Below, one piece after another: positions 61,101-61,628 of a DNA stretch of 64,000 bases (position 1 is the stretch's first letter; each line of letters opens with the position of its first letter). The stretch lies in the NCBI GenBank assembly GCA_004352715.1, contig SCFE01000002.1, positions 3,485,327-3,549,326 of the forward strand, in the 5' to 3' direction. A program made the position numbers and the translations under genes. The DNA comes from Hofstenia miamia. Lineage: Eukaryota > Xenacoelomorpha > Acoela. The notes below the pieces were generated by a model. The model searched no databases and had not been told where the DNA came from. It worked only from the letters and a program-made list of their open reading frames with translations.

Positions 61101-61628
61101 TCCATTTTGGTCCTCATGGGACTAGACGGGCCCGCAGACCCTAAAATAAACTCAATTTATCATATGCTGTTTTCGCACATTTTTATGAGTTCCTAAGTTA
61201 TGAGGGTTTAAGCTTTTCTGATATACGCTAAAACTCACCAATAACTTATACCCTGATGTACTACGGATTACACTGAATATATAATATCGAACGTAGCTTT
61301 CCTCTAATTGTAACATTTACAAAACATTAAAATTTCAAACAATTTTGCAAAATCAATATTCAATGAGTAAATAAAGATAACTGCATTATTTTAACATTTA
61401 GTGGATTTTCCTTTTCGAATTTTCTCTGAGTTAGCGATACAAAAGAGCACAATACTTTAATAAATGTGAAAATTGTCAAAAATATTATATAAAATTTAAA
61501 GAAGAAAGTTTGTACCTCGATCATCTTCTTCTGTAGAAGAATCCGCCTCATCTTGTGTGCTAAGTTCACTGCCTTCCTCATCACTATCGCCATCTAATGG
61601 CAATTTAGTTGAGCATCTCGCGTTGGTA
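4246..61628 (-). CDS. KIF21: KIF21-type kinesin (kinesin-4), central to pre-WD40 part, 13 exons, both ends outside window
   Basis: Thirteen minus-strand segments with GT donors and AG acceptors join in phase into 534 codons with no stop. They follow the known order of KIF21A/B downstream of the motor: acidic linker, the ITIKERLIIELEN coil, the VKLMRQFTEEQ coil, the MSARVAGRV motif, a KWLLIE motif, a regulatory coiled coil including TCNIDFINEKI, and an acidic spacer before the WD40 domain. KIF21 proteins are plus-end kinesins that slow microtubule growth, and the regulatory coil folds back on the motor. Exons are 61516-61628, 52587-52775, 52072-52265, 48632-48739, 44997-45127, 40844-41006, 11459-11527, 9512-9679, 7770-7865, 7182-7338, 4907-4969, 4810-4865 and 4246-4341. 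The family call rests on colinear similarity recalled from human KIF21A. A or B cannot be told apart. Motor and WD40 exons were not found in the window. Confidence 0.9.
4376..4777. repeat. N-bounded duplication, probable assembly artefact
   Basis: 4376-4479 is repeated exactly at 4674-4777. Between them, bounded by single N at 4480 and 4673, lies 4484-4672, an exact copy of 6140-6328. The structure is what a gap-filling or scaffold-join error produces. It inflates the intron between KIF21 exons L and M from about 170 to 468 bp. Confidence 0.9.
4810..4865 (-). CDS. KIF21: KIF21 exon L: linker before WD40 domain
   Basis: Acceptor CTTTTAG, donor AAG|GTATGA. The 56 bp encode EYDLPKISDPIFANSNDKK in the phase set by exon K. 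Sequence similarity to KIF21A is weak here because the linker is poorly conserved, so the call rests on splice signals and phase. Confidence 0.6.
4907..4969 (-). CDS. KIF21: KIF21 exon K: acidic spacer
   Basis: Acceptor ATTTTAG, donor AAG|GTATTG. It encodes SKSAPQEIDDLNSTIVLSDH plus Glu, where KIF21A has an acidic Ser-rich spacer (EDSTDEDAPL). The phase fits exons J and L. The next intron would be only 41 bp. Confidence 0.72.
4970..7181. other. KIF21 intron between exons J and K (2.2 kb)
   Basis: Nothing coding. Contains the source copy of the 189 bp block and a moderately GC-rich stretch at 5830-5940 with no identity found. Confidence 0.7.
6140..6328. repeat. Source copy of the N-bounded 189 bp block
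   Basis: Identical to 4484-4672. This copy has normal flanks without N, so it is the likely true location. Confidence 0.85.
7182..7338 (-). CDS. KIF21: KIF21 exon J: coiled coil
   Basis: Acceptor AATTTAG, donor GTT|GTAAGT. It encodes GLESAINQNRVKELEAQLHQ, then SELNSSVHQQLLDYVIMEND, matching KIF21A [20 protein letters not shown] and the TEITSATQNQLLFHMLKEK segment. It leaves one base that exon K completes to Ser. Confidence 0.95.
7770..7865 (-). CDS. KIF21: KIF21 exon I: regulatory coil, CRCLLKNFL segment
   Basis: 32 codons, phase 0/0, with acceptor CTTTTAG and donor TTT|GTAAGT. SMLHLLKNASFNECRCLLKN and FLHAIVDF align with KIF21A [20 protein letters not shown] followed by MGINKG. The coding reads straight on from exon H. 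Confidence 0.93.
7866..9511. other. KIF21 intron between exons H and I (1.6 kb)
   Basis: Contains only AT-rich DNA and a short exon-like segment at 8780-8822 whose phase does not fit. Confidence 0.7.
9512..9679 (-). CDS. KIF21: KIF21 exon H: regulatory coiled coil
   Basis: 56 codons, phase 0/0, with acceptor TTTTAAG and donor AAT|GTAAGT. It encodes EREVFVKRRNDLN, then NVMTCNIDFINEKIGEVQSS and ILTMEDTN. This matches the KIF21A hallmark segment beginning LTANIDYINDSISDCQ and ending QMEEAK. It is among the strongest family signatures in the window. Confidence 0.96.
9680..11458. other. KIF21 intron between exons G and H (1.8 kb)
   Basis: Contains a motif TAGGTAATACGRGACAA at 9960 and 10310, perhaps an old repeat. 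No gene seen. Confidence 0.65.
11459..11527 (-). CDS. KIF21: KIF21 exon G: start of regulatory coiled coil
   Basis: A 69 bp micro-exon of 23 codons, phase 0/0, with acceptor CAATTTTAG and donor AAG|GTTCGT. The peptide SVYSKQTLAVMEKELLDLSK aligns with KIF21A [20 protein letters not shown], the start of the autoinhibitory coil. The Met of VMEKEL falls at the position of the conserved Met in NMEADM. Confidence 0.88.
12673..13672. other. Assembly gap (1000 N)
   Basis: Exactly 1000 N after a (TA)n tract, a scaffold gap of nominal length. Any long open frames across it are meaningless. Confidence 0.99.
14168..14408. mobile_element. hAT-type MITE with perfect 8 bp target duplication
   Basis: The 241 bp element starts CAGTGGCGTACGCAGA and ends with the inverted counterpart of CAGGGGCGTACGCAGA. 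It is flanked by ATTACAAT at 14160-14167 and 14409-14416. The CAG-GGCGTA ends and the 8 bp duplication are typical of hAT elements. It interrupts the first unit of a 27 bp minisatellite, so the insertion site is fully resolved. The 71-codon open frame across it is incidental. Confidence 0.85.
14409..14589. repeat. 27 bp minisatellite, about 7 units
   Basis: Units containing GATTACAATTATGTAGATCT and ending CTATCCAGT recur every 27 bp, with a partial unit before the MITE (14153-14167). The units differ only by C/T changes (TACG versus TATG, TTACAAT versus TTATAAT). Confidence 0.95.
15364..15562. repeat. Foldback repeat, CAGTAAGATTGTG family, copy 1
   Basis: The left part TTAGGAATTTCGTGAAATCC and the right part (inverse of TTAGGAATTCGTAAAATC) form an inverted pair. 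The right end carries the inverse of CAGTAAGATTGTG. The middle has GTTAGGTTTAGGTTTAG. Related to copy 2 at 40158. Confidence 0.7.
17839..18425 (-). mobile_element. Internally deleted mariner-type element with about 30 bp inverted ends
   Basis: The left end reads GGGTCCGCCATAAGTCACTA then CGAGTTTTTT, and the right end is its exact inverse over about 30 bp. TA flanks both ends, the mariner target duplication. The left end abuts a (TA)n microsatellite. The 587 bp body keeps only the C-terminal part of a transposase on the minus strand. Confidence 0.9.
17995..18240 (-). pseudogene. Mariner-type transposase, C-terminal remnant
   Basis: The frame reads IPDLTSCDNALWGIIRPGIM and then NNIEALKQVVRNEI, FRRFRLCVEHNG. 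This matches the end of IS630-Tc1-mariner transposases (SPDLTPCDYFLWG..., RRLELCVEHNGGHFE), including the third catalytic aspartate in SCDNALWG. The catalytic core before it is missing. Confidence 0.88.
18506..18940 (-). CDS. Unrecognised 144-codon open frame (tentative)
   Basis: Open from the ATG at 18940, just downstream (minus strand) of the CCAAT-rich patch. Begins MPASAFLAPSKINTLFLYQQ and contains FIRPEQRCADPPTK and PQNHFWYITSPKNPNYMLLG. There is no recognisable domain. An 81-codon frame on the other strand overlaps it. It could be chance or a non-coding exon. Confidence 0.2.
   Translation of the reverse strand: MPASAFLAPSKINTLFLYQQKLIIFIRPEQRCADPPTKVNMNIGGIKTKFMTIALQTMCPQTKNSFSPLQSSFSVKVLRDIICNNMKISRIIFEQCQINIFAINYSSIVNSINATPQNHFWYITSPKNPNYMLLGFASTRGSFP
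18930..19140. promoter_or_regulatory. Possible regulatory island with CCAAT boxes and a CRE-like site
   Basis: A compositionally richer 200 bp patch holds CCAAT at 18988-18992, inverted CCAAT (ATTGG) at 19057-19061 and 19118-19122, a CRE-like TTACGTCA at 19093-19100, and homeodomain-type TTAATTA. Three CCAAT boxes within 135 bp is a promoter-like arrangement. It lies beside a 144-codon minus-strand frame. No direct evidence of function. Confidence 0.3.
27005..27094. repeat. Compound minisatellite: TTGCCTGTGATTT plus (TA)n
   Basis: Three units, each TTGCCTGTGATTT followed by a TA run, with TAGT before the later units. Unit lengths vary with the TA run. Confidence 0.9.
27244..27981 (-). CDS. 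Unrecognised single-pass membrane protein, 245 codons
   Basis: I do not recognise the family. The frame is uninterrupted for 245 codons, exceptional in DNA this AT-rich. Residues 1-80 are polar with Ser/Asn/Gln and Lys/Arg clusters. Residues 85-165 look folded (VTPEAIASYKRQCEN, MKLTMYFDGKYNNCVTFESG). Residues 178-204 form one strong membrane helix (LKILLLILLAIFVIFMFIVV) with basic residues on both sides, followed by a tail of about 40 residues. It lies 1.2 kb downstream of the SVOP-like gene on the same strand, inside the KIF21 intron. The start codon is uncertain, and an acceptor-like TTAG inside the first codons could make it a terminal exon. An ATTAAA about 105 bp past the stop may serve polyadenylation. 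Confidence 0.5.
   Translation of the reverse strand: MLPLIAHHLSISTCSIIREKSVCQNNSNLASSQANGITSSMQENDAYTLSGHFHPAMPRQQMKEDKTSRKPLLPKYKEKIKCSNGVTPEAIASYKRQCENLSPVDIKFLQNVIYKVAQIKSYWKQNHMKLTMYFDGKYNNCVTFESGSLYQFHAMMISKDEFKFMEIKSDHCFWKIFRLILWVLKILLLILLAIFVIFMFIVVTKSCRLLLSISEQMRFNFSFAKFIGAVIDIKDINIGLDVHLS
28662..28735. repeat. (TA)n microsatellite, about 74 bp
   Basis: Nearly pure TA dinucleotide tract, the longest in the window. Similar tracts lie at 16616-16644, 22690-22718, 22857-22880, 37402-37434, 40100-40154 and 43100-43130. Confidence 0.97.
29072..29077 (-). promoter_or_regulatory. Poly(A) signal of the SVOP-like gene
   Basis: AATAAA on the minus strand about 80 bp past the stop codon. A functional signal here would end the nested transcript inside the host KIF21 intron. 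Such hexamers are common in AT-rich DNA, so position is the main support. Confidence 0.4.
29155..29580 (-). CDS. SVOP-like exon 7: helices 8-12 and stop
   Basis: Acceptor TAGTTTAG, stop at 29155-29157. It encodes VLAVITSSEVISNILALAII, then several membrane segments with DLPRFYPTAIRSTLLGFLMA, the conserved YPTATR-type motif of SV2/SVOP proteins, and a short tail WFISTPTSYL. This is the largest exon (142 codons including the stop). Confidence 0.93.
   Translation of the reverse strand, partial: VLAVITSSEVISNILALAIIYRIQIRTYCIFVFSGLCIAFSVFFFVGSRLVLEISLVTTNLMVAFLYNILSLDLPRFYPTAIRSTLLGFLMAFPNIIVPLGPYVIHYLGKIYPESVLLMFMGIFILGFFSSWFISTPTSYL
29155..37245 (-). CDS. SVOP/SV2-like major facilitator transporter, 7 exons, complete, nested in KIF21 intron
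   Basis: Seven exons (37126-37245, 36197-36368, 35816-36081, 34934-35080, 34412-34600, 32676-32804, 29155-29580) join in phase to 482 codons plus stop, a normal SVOP length. Hallmarks in order are the N-terminal VGEVLDTIGWGKAQ motif, GLVWMCDSAQIVLAPILA helix 1, the loop 2-3 signature GGMLADVIGKR, FSRVLTGISSSLPAVLLPYA with ELVPPSHRR, the LPQSPFFYLRKR motif, a luminal SAEFFQ segment, and late FYPTAIRSTLLG. SVOP proteins are 12-helix transporters of vesicle membranes with poorly known substrates. The gene shares the strand of its host KIF21 and sits wholly in one intron. Family-level call is strong; orthology to SVOP versus SV2 or organic-ion transporters is not settled. The exon 4 donor would be GC. 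Confidence 0.87.
29935..30453 (+). mobile_element. Mariner-type element remnant inside the last SVOP-like intron
   Basis: The body holds a transposase C-terminus in 30025-30312 (PHGWPALSPGL, then VPDVFLWGLLKNKVYGRNPR, TMDDLKIAI). The outer sequences TACAGGGTG on the left and the inverse of TACAGGCTG on the right (near 30453) are short, imperfect inverted ends. A second overlapping frame shows an early frameshift. The element opposes the host gene strand. Confidence 0.75.
31020..31651 (+). pseudogene. Second mariner/Tc1-type transposase remnant in the same intron
   Basis: Across frames: IEAELRINTEDTILEGVLL, FRSEQCF, LHQDGRT (from FQQDGAP-type), PPNSTALNVLVYFVWG, then ASPKASADELRASIQ and a final VADRDHIK. 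This is the second half of a mariner/Tc1 transposase with several frameshifts. CAACACCCTGTGC near 31651 may be the right end. Confidence 0.72.
32676..32804 (-). CDS. SVOP-like exon 6: helix 7 end and luminal loop
   Basis: Acceptor CCTTATAG, donor CAG|GTAATT. 43 codons, phase 0/0. IYIVFSAEFFQNDGLIPSSI and the loop SVDCYSLDFSDYQ correspond to SVOP GLVLLTTELFQ followed by a Cys-containing luminal loop that ends SEEDY. Confidence 0.85.
33535..33700 (+). pseudogene. hAT transposase C-terminal fragment (weak)
   Basis: SATVDRCFSMLRIY, then after a frameshift SFSDAVTLKNYCVRVFVF, resembles the hAT dimerisation motif (S-V-E-R-x-F-S-x-L-R ... L-x-x-E-N). Short and broken. It lies in intron 5 of the SVOP-like gene. 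Confidence 0.38.
34412..34600 (-). CDS. SVOP-like exon 5: central loop and helix 7
   Basis: Acceptor CTTGCAAG. 63 codons, phase 0/0. It starts TICSIGSINGIKVSFD, like the SVOP segment after helix 6, and ends with the hydrophobic TLLFLCFSSIIYCSSLYVY, placed as helix 7. The best donor is AAG|GCAAGT, a non-canonical GC donor with otherwise full consensus. A GT donor 9 bp earlier (TAT|GTCTAT) would also stay in frame but is weak. Confidence 0.68.
34934..35080 (-). CDS. SVOP-like exon 4: helix 6 and LPQSP motif
   Basis: Acceptor TTTGCAG continues exon 3 in phase 0. AWRMFVFICSVPLLISFLFV and LPQSPFFYLRKRRTMDAIK match SVOP WRWLLILSAVPLLLF and the LPESARY motif. The donor AAA|GTTGAT is weak but keeps the frame with exon 5. 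Confidence 0.85.
35816..36081 (-). CDS. SVOP-like exon 3: helices 2-5, MFS signature loop
   Basis: Acceptor TTTCAAG, donor CAG|GTAAGA. It carries the loop 2-3 motif GMLADVIGKR (G-x-L-A-D-x-x-G-K-R) and helix 4 arginine in FSRVLTGIS, then LPYAFELVPPSHRRLCSA. These are the diagnostic features of the sugar/SV2 branch of the MFS superfamily. Confidence 0.93.
36197..36368 (-). CDS. SVOP-like exon 2: helix 1 and start of helix 2
   Basis: Starts VWYSFVLGLVWMCDSAQIVL after acceptor GTTGAG. A good branch point (TGACTAAC) lies 15-25 bp upstream. It continues KLYCDWQLSFSEESML, like SVOP LHCEWRLPSWQVALL, and ends SYILMG with donor TGG|GTAAGA. An in-frame ATG upstream at 36395 could mimic a start but is not needed. 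Confidence 0.87.
37126..37245 (-). CDS. SVOP-like exon 1, start codon
   Basis: 40 codons opening with two adjacent ATG codons. The first is at 37245 and the second at 37242. It ends VTVGEVLDTIGWGKAQ followed by donor CAG|GTTATC. This matches the conserved SVOP entry motif (EDAVEAIGFGKFQ) just before helix 1. Phase 0 to exon 2. Confidence 0.85.
37246..37300 (-). promoter_or_regulatory. Possible promoter-proximal sites of the SVOP-like gene
   Basis: Just upstream of the first ATG are a palindromic E-box CACGTG (37270-37275) and an inverted CCAAT box (37293-37297). No TATA box is evident. The transcription start is unknown, so these could lie in the 5' leader. Confidence 0.3.
37770..37842. repeat. 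GGCCGG-rich dispersed repeat, copy 1
   Basis: Contains TTCGGCCGGTTCCGGGCC and ends ACAACTCTGAGCT. Similar short GC-rich blocks occur at 47860, 50295 and 50868 in otherwise AT-rich DNA. Confidence 0.6.
38450..39300 (+). pseudogene. Tc1-type transposase pseudogene
   Basis: Fragments in order: SAPQIQELMKYQKIDISLRT with VRRRLYSFEF (helix-turn-helix end), KKRLAIAHQ, ISDESTF (first catalytic aspartate region, W-S-D-E-S-x-F), QRVG, KMVWGVM-like, HLVMIRFHAIW/HMGKKVKKFLQL (second aspartate region eroded), and TPLNIIEYNNL (from SPDLNPIENLW). The order is correct but the frame is broken throughout. It is directly followed by a Penelope-like fragment. Confidence 0.8.
39478..39951 (+). CDS. Penelope-like element C-terminus with GIY-YIG endonuclease domain (5' truncated)
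   Basis: The open frame of 152 codons begins at 39493 and reads a few codons further back. It starts KEIYWKLPYIQYQ, as at the end of Penelope-like reverse transcriptases. It then has NKDVIPKELVSSIVYRYKSD, the nuclease core CNKLYIGETVRQFGKRIKEH, and a tail IAETIILKKEDHNYILNKHV. Penelope-like elements carry this GIY-YIG nuclease after the reverse transcriptase. The transcriptase catalytic part is missing, so the copy is 5' truncated. The uninterrupted frame suggests a fairly recent insertion next to a much older Tc1 copy. Confidence 0.87.
   Translation, partial: KTIEEVNLQVKEIYWKLPYIQYQVTSLKKKLKIMNKKLKNVKILPIFESYKTEYIFKNKDVIPKELVSSIVYRYKSDNCNKLYIGETVRQFGKRIKEHLSGHLNKEIYQHPHELKQNNFDIIRTKNTKIAETIILKKEDHNYILNKHVNYIKRTFLF
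40158..40334. repeat. Foldback repeat, CAGTAAGATTGTG family, copy 2
   Basis: Starts GCAGTAAGATTGTGTAATTA with GGAATTTCGTGAAATCC, shares the ACTTCATAAA and GGAGTTG blocks with copy 1, and ends in the inverse of ATTGTGTAATTAG. Probably a small non-autonomous DNA element. It sits between two (TA)n tracts. Confidence 0.65.
40844..41006 (-). CDS. KIF21: KIF21 exon F: variable linker with KWLLIE motif
   Basis: Acceptor TTATTTAG, donor GGG|GTATGA. It encodes a Ser/Asn/Pro-rich linker of about 40 residues and then KGAADKWLLIEKG, placed where KIF21A has its ARMKWQLLERR motif. The phase fits exon E exactly and exon G in phase 0. The next intron is 29.3 kb and hosts another gene. Confidence 0.83.
41438..41831. 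repeat. N-bounded exact 394 bp copy, probable assembly artefact
   Basis: Identical to 42275-42668 and bounded by N at 41437 and 41832. It includes the GGTACCAGCCCTCCCCGCTT segment. Complete identity plus N at both ends favours misassembly over a genomic duplication. Confidence 0.9.
42275..42668. repeat. Partner of the N-bounded 394 bp copy
   Basis: Same sequence as 41438-41831 with uninterrupted flanks. The 97-codon open frame across it has no recognisable domain. It lies in the KIF21 intron between exons E and F. Confidence 0.85.
44997..45127 (-). CDS. KIF21: KIF21 exon E: end of coil, MSARVAGRV motif
   Basis: Acceptor ATTTAG, donor ACG|GTGTGT. It encodes IRIQNLEVDRRQREAQLQRK and then SQKTMSARVAGRVI, matching KIF21A LLEAQKRNQEVVLRRK and PMSDKVAGKVTR. 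It leaves two codon bases that exon F completes to Arg. Confidence 0.94.
45232..45299. repeat. 34 bp tandem duplication
   Basis: TACTCCTTAATCGTTACAAC and ACATAGTACGAC occur twice in a row with one difference (GACAC versus GACGC). Located just upstream of KIF21 exon E. Confidence 0.9.
46604..47020. repeat. 198 bp exact tandem copy around a 21-N gap
   Basis: 46604-46801 equals 46823-47020, separated by N at 46802-46822. The same sequence on both sides of a gap usually means unmerged overlapping contigs. The 64-codon frame in it (MVEKWTSVGKIM...) is duplicated only for that reason. Confidence 0.9.
47223..47625 (-). pseudogene. hAT transposase C-terminal remnant
   Basis: Minus-strand reading: DPFESMRKRINKDVIN, a stop, then TPNDELDAYLKICDQGIR, NPLKF, FPILSQNASAIF and SSSESERDVSISGNVVTDKR followed by LESEAVE. 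This is the hAT dimerisation domain pattern (ELxxYL, NPLxWW, FPxLSxxA, SSxxSERxFSxxGNIVTxKR). Internal stops mark it as dead. It sits in the KIF21 intron between exons D and E. Confidence 0.82.
47860..47921. repeat. GGCCGG-rich dispersed repeat, copy 2
   Basis: Contains GGTTGGCCGGTTTTAAAACC, then GGCCCGGC, and ends TCAACTCTGAGCT, the same terminal block as copy 1. Confidence 0.6.
48632..48739 (-). CDS. KIF21: KIF21 exon D: coiled coil
   Basis: Exactly 36 codons, phase 0 at both ends, with acceptor ATTTAG and donor GAT|GTAAGT. It begins VKLMRQFTEEQAK and ends KMQKEQRKKD, aligning without gaps to the KIF21A stretch that begins VRLMKQMKEEQEK and ends KKDQRKRD. Confidence 0.95.
49412..49675 (-). 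CDS. Unrecognised 87-codon frame in a GC-richer patch (tentative)
   Basis: MYNMASNNLQGFVEVGALVV... with SSRRPFPRVNKIVVKVVVNN. No known domain. It faces away from the plus-strand frame at 49966, with about 290 bp between them containing GTCTACGCGTAGCTGCC and GGCCCCCTCGAGCGC. The pair could be a divergent promoter arrangement or remnants of one element. Confidence 0.2.
   Translation of the reverse strand: MYNMASNNLQGFVEVGALVVFSNTFLKYHMSRTVRNKTNISFIDLVLILPISSRRPFPRVNKIVVKVVVNNEVRHIDELNCTSLPEV
49966..50247 (+). CDS. Unrecognised 93-codon frame (tentative)
   Basis: MTCYVLLLVISRSDGKDVVE opens with a short hydrophobic stretch, then AAAHCMQDCTSPKHLSAMFG and FFQYYPDSFPVAMSTIF. No family recognised. 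Donor-like CTGGTAATT lies within the first ten codons. It is opposite in strand to the host kinesin. Confidence 0.2.
   Translation: MTCYVLLLVISRSDGKDVVEAVHAAAHCMQDCTSPKHLSAMFGKKEFFQYYPDSFPVAMSTIFVTTFQRLYDTPINNILIYSFILTELAKIRH
50295..50940. repeat. GGCCGG-rich repeat, split or paired copy
   Basis: Blocks TTACCGGCCGGCCTGC and AATTACCGGCC (50295-50350) and a second cluster ACCGGCCGGTATTAACCATT to TTCCAACTCT (50868-50930) lie 520 bp apart. They may be two ends of one element with AT-rich filler. No clear target duplication was found. Confidence 0.45.
50946..51083 (+). other. Exon-like open segment with good splice signals, unidentified
   Basis: After TTGATACAG the frame reads FATNGPYCEDVMGFINPHHP then SKVLNYSPIEILASSENVEE and PIPVG, followed by donor TTG|GTGAGT. 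It is 138 bp, phase 1-1, and more protein-like than its surroundings. I do not recognise the product and found no partner exon. It directly follows the GGCCGG repeat, so it may be part of a mobile element. Confidence 0.3.
52072..52265 (-). CDS. KIF21: KIF21 exon C: coiled coil
   Basis: Acceptor TTTTTAG, donor AAG|GTAGCA. The Lys/Glu-rich heptads KLKTFKLKINDLEKELKR and QRLQKITKEMEEMKRNK correspond to the KIF21A coil ending in VMEMKKTK. It ends in phase 0, so exon D continues directly with VKLMRQ. Confidence 0.93.
52587..52775 (-). CDS. KIF21: KIF21 exon B: coiled coil
   Basis: Flanked by TTTAG and GAG|GTATTG. It encodes a 63-residue coil with DLVNISDEITIKERLIIELE and a following DEYNSKIILLQNKI segment, closely matching the KIF21A stretch [20 protein letters not shown]. 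The phase matches exon A upstream (8.7 kb intron) and exon C downstream (321 bp intron). Confidence 0.93.
52986..53051. repeat. Subterminal palindrome of the 2.1 kb transposon
   Basis: Arms 52986-53012 and 53025-53051 (27 bp, one mismatch) form a hairpin around a 12 bp loop. The arm contains the TTCTAAT and TATTTCCCA blocks of the terminal repeat, so the left end carries the terminal motif in both orientations. This may be a transposase-binding arrangement or a local rearrangement. Confidence 0.7.
53085..54720 (+). pseudogene. Broken transposase-like gene of an unnamed invertebrate family
   Basis: Reading across frames in order: MPVGDRDKSWAPH; an intron-like gap ending in TTTATAG near 53258; KFGIPRVWWKPTNHTNECYF with the Cys pair CYFC; VYPNIPSSIALVAHSDQLP; RDLTDLIRDLGLTKSKAELL; then, in other frames, QYPSLPLAHS, DFKMIAFLMGLQ and KYPCHLCLWD; MPPLHLKLGLIKQFVNALDK; VWESFATVVNGFLGKHG; and a final SEKHGER followed, after another frame change, by SHQDIK. 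Longest open pieces are 53248-53967 and 54151-54426. The D...PCxxCxWD...E layout suggests an RNase H-fold nuclease with a zinc-binding insertion. Several stops and frameshifts show the copy is dead. No function is established for the family as far as I know. Confidence 0.68.
55195..55573. mobile_element. TA-target MITE, copy A (internally shortened)
   Basis: Begins CCGTATTTACCCGTGTATAA then GCCGCATCC and ends GGATAAATACGG, flanked by TA. Nearly identical to copy B over 300 bp but lacking about 70 bp near the right end, including the outer inverted GCCGCACC block. Confidence 0.85.
55820..55919. repeat. Perfect 43 bp inverted repeat touching an N
   Basis: Arms 55820-55862 and 55877-55919 are exact inverses around a 14 bp spacer, and the left arm starts immediately after the N at 55819. 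This looks like a foldback chimera at a contig end, although a real hairpin element is possible. Confidence 0.85.
56783..57233. mobile_element. TA-target MITE, copy B (complete)
   Basis: Left end CCGTATTTACCCGTGTATAA, right end the inverse of CCGTATTTATCCGTGTATAA, with the GTGCGGCTTA block inverted next to it. Flanked by TA. Internal AAGCCGCACCCC blocks repeat the end motif. It has no coding capacity. Confidence 0.88.
59870..60360 (+). pseudogene. Mariner-type transposase, second half, decayed
   Basis: The first frame gives IVPFQQDGSTRNTTRSTRQL, the FQQDGATPHTAR region with the second catalytic aspartate. After a frameshift WPPRSPDITQYDFFL is followed by a stop where W is expected, then LDYLTELR. 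It lies in the 8.7 kb KIF21 intron. Confidence 0.8.
61516..61628 (-). CDS. KIF21: KIF21 exon A: acidic linker
   Basis: Most 5' exon seen. Its acceptor follows TTTTTAG and its donor is GAG|GTACAA. It encodes a Ser/Asp/Glu-rich stretch (DGDSDEEGSELSTQDEADSS) like the acidic segment that precedes the second coil of KIF21A. It enters with two codon bases missing and leaves one base, which completes an Ala codon with exon B. Exons before it were not found up to 64000. Confidence 0.82.

Larger units (their letters stand above)
55082..61515. other. Rest of the 8.7 kb KIF21 intron between exons A and B
   Basis: Contains the MITE pair, the foldback at 55820, a TACAGGGTAATTCTGATCTT end-like sequence near 58636 and the mariner remnant at 59870. 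No other coding signal. Confidence 0.7.
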
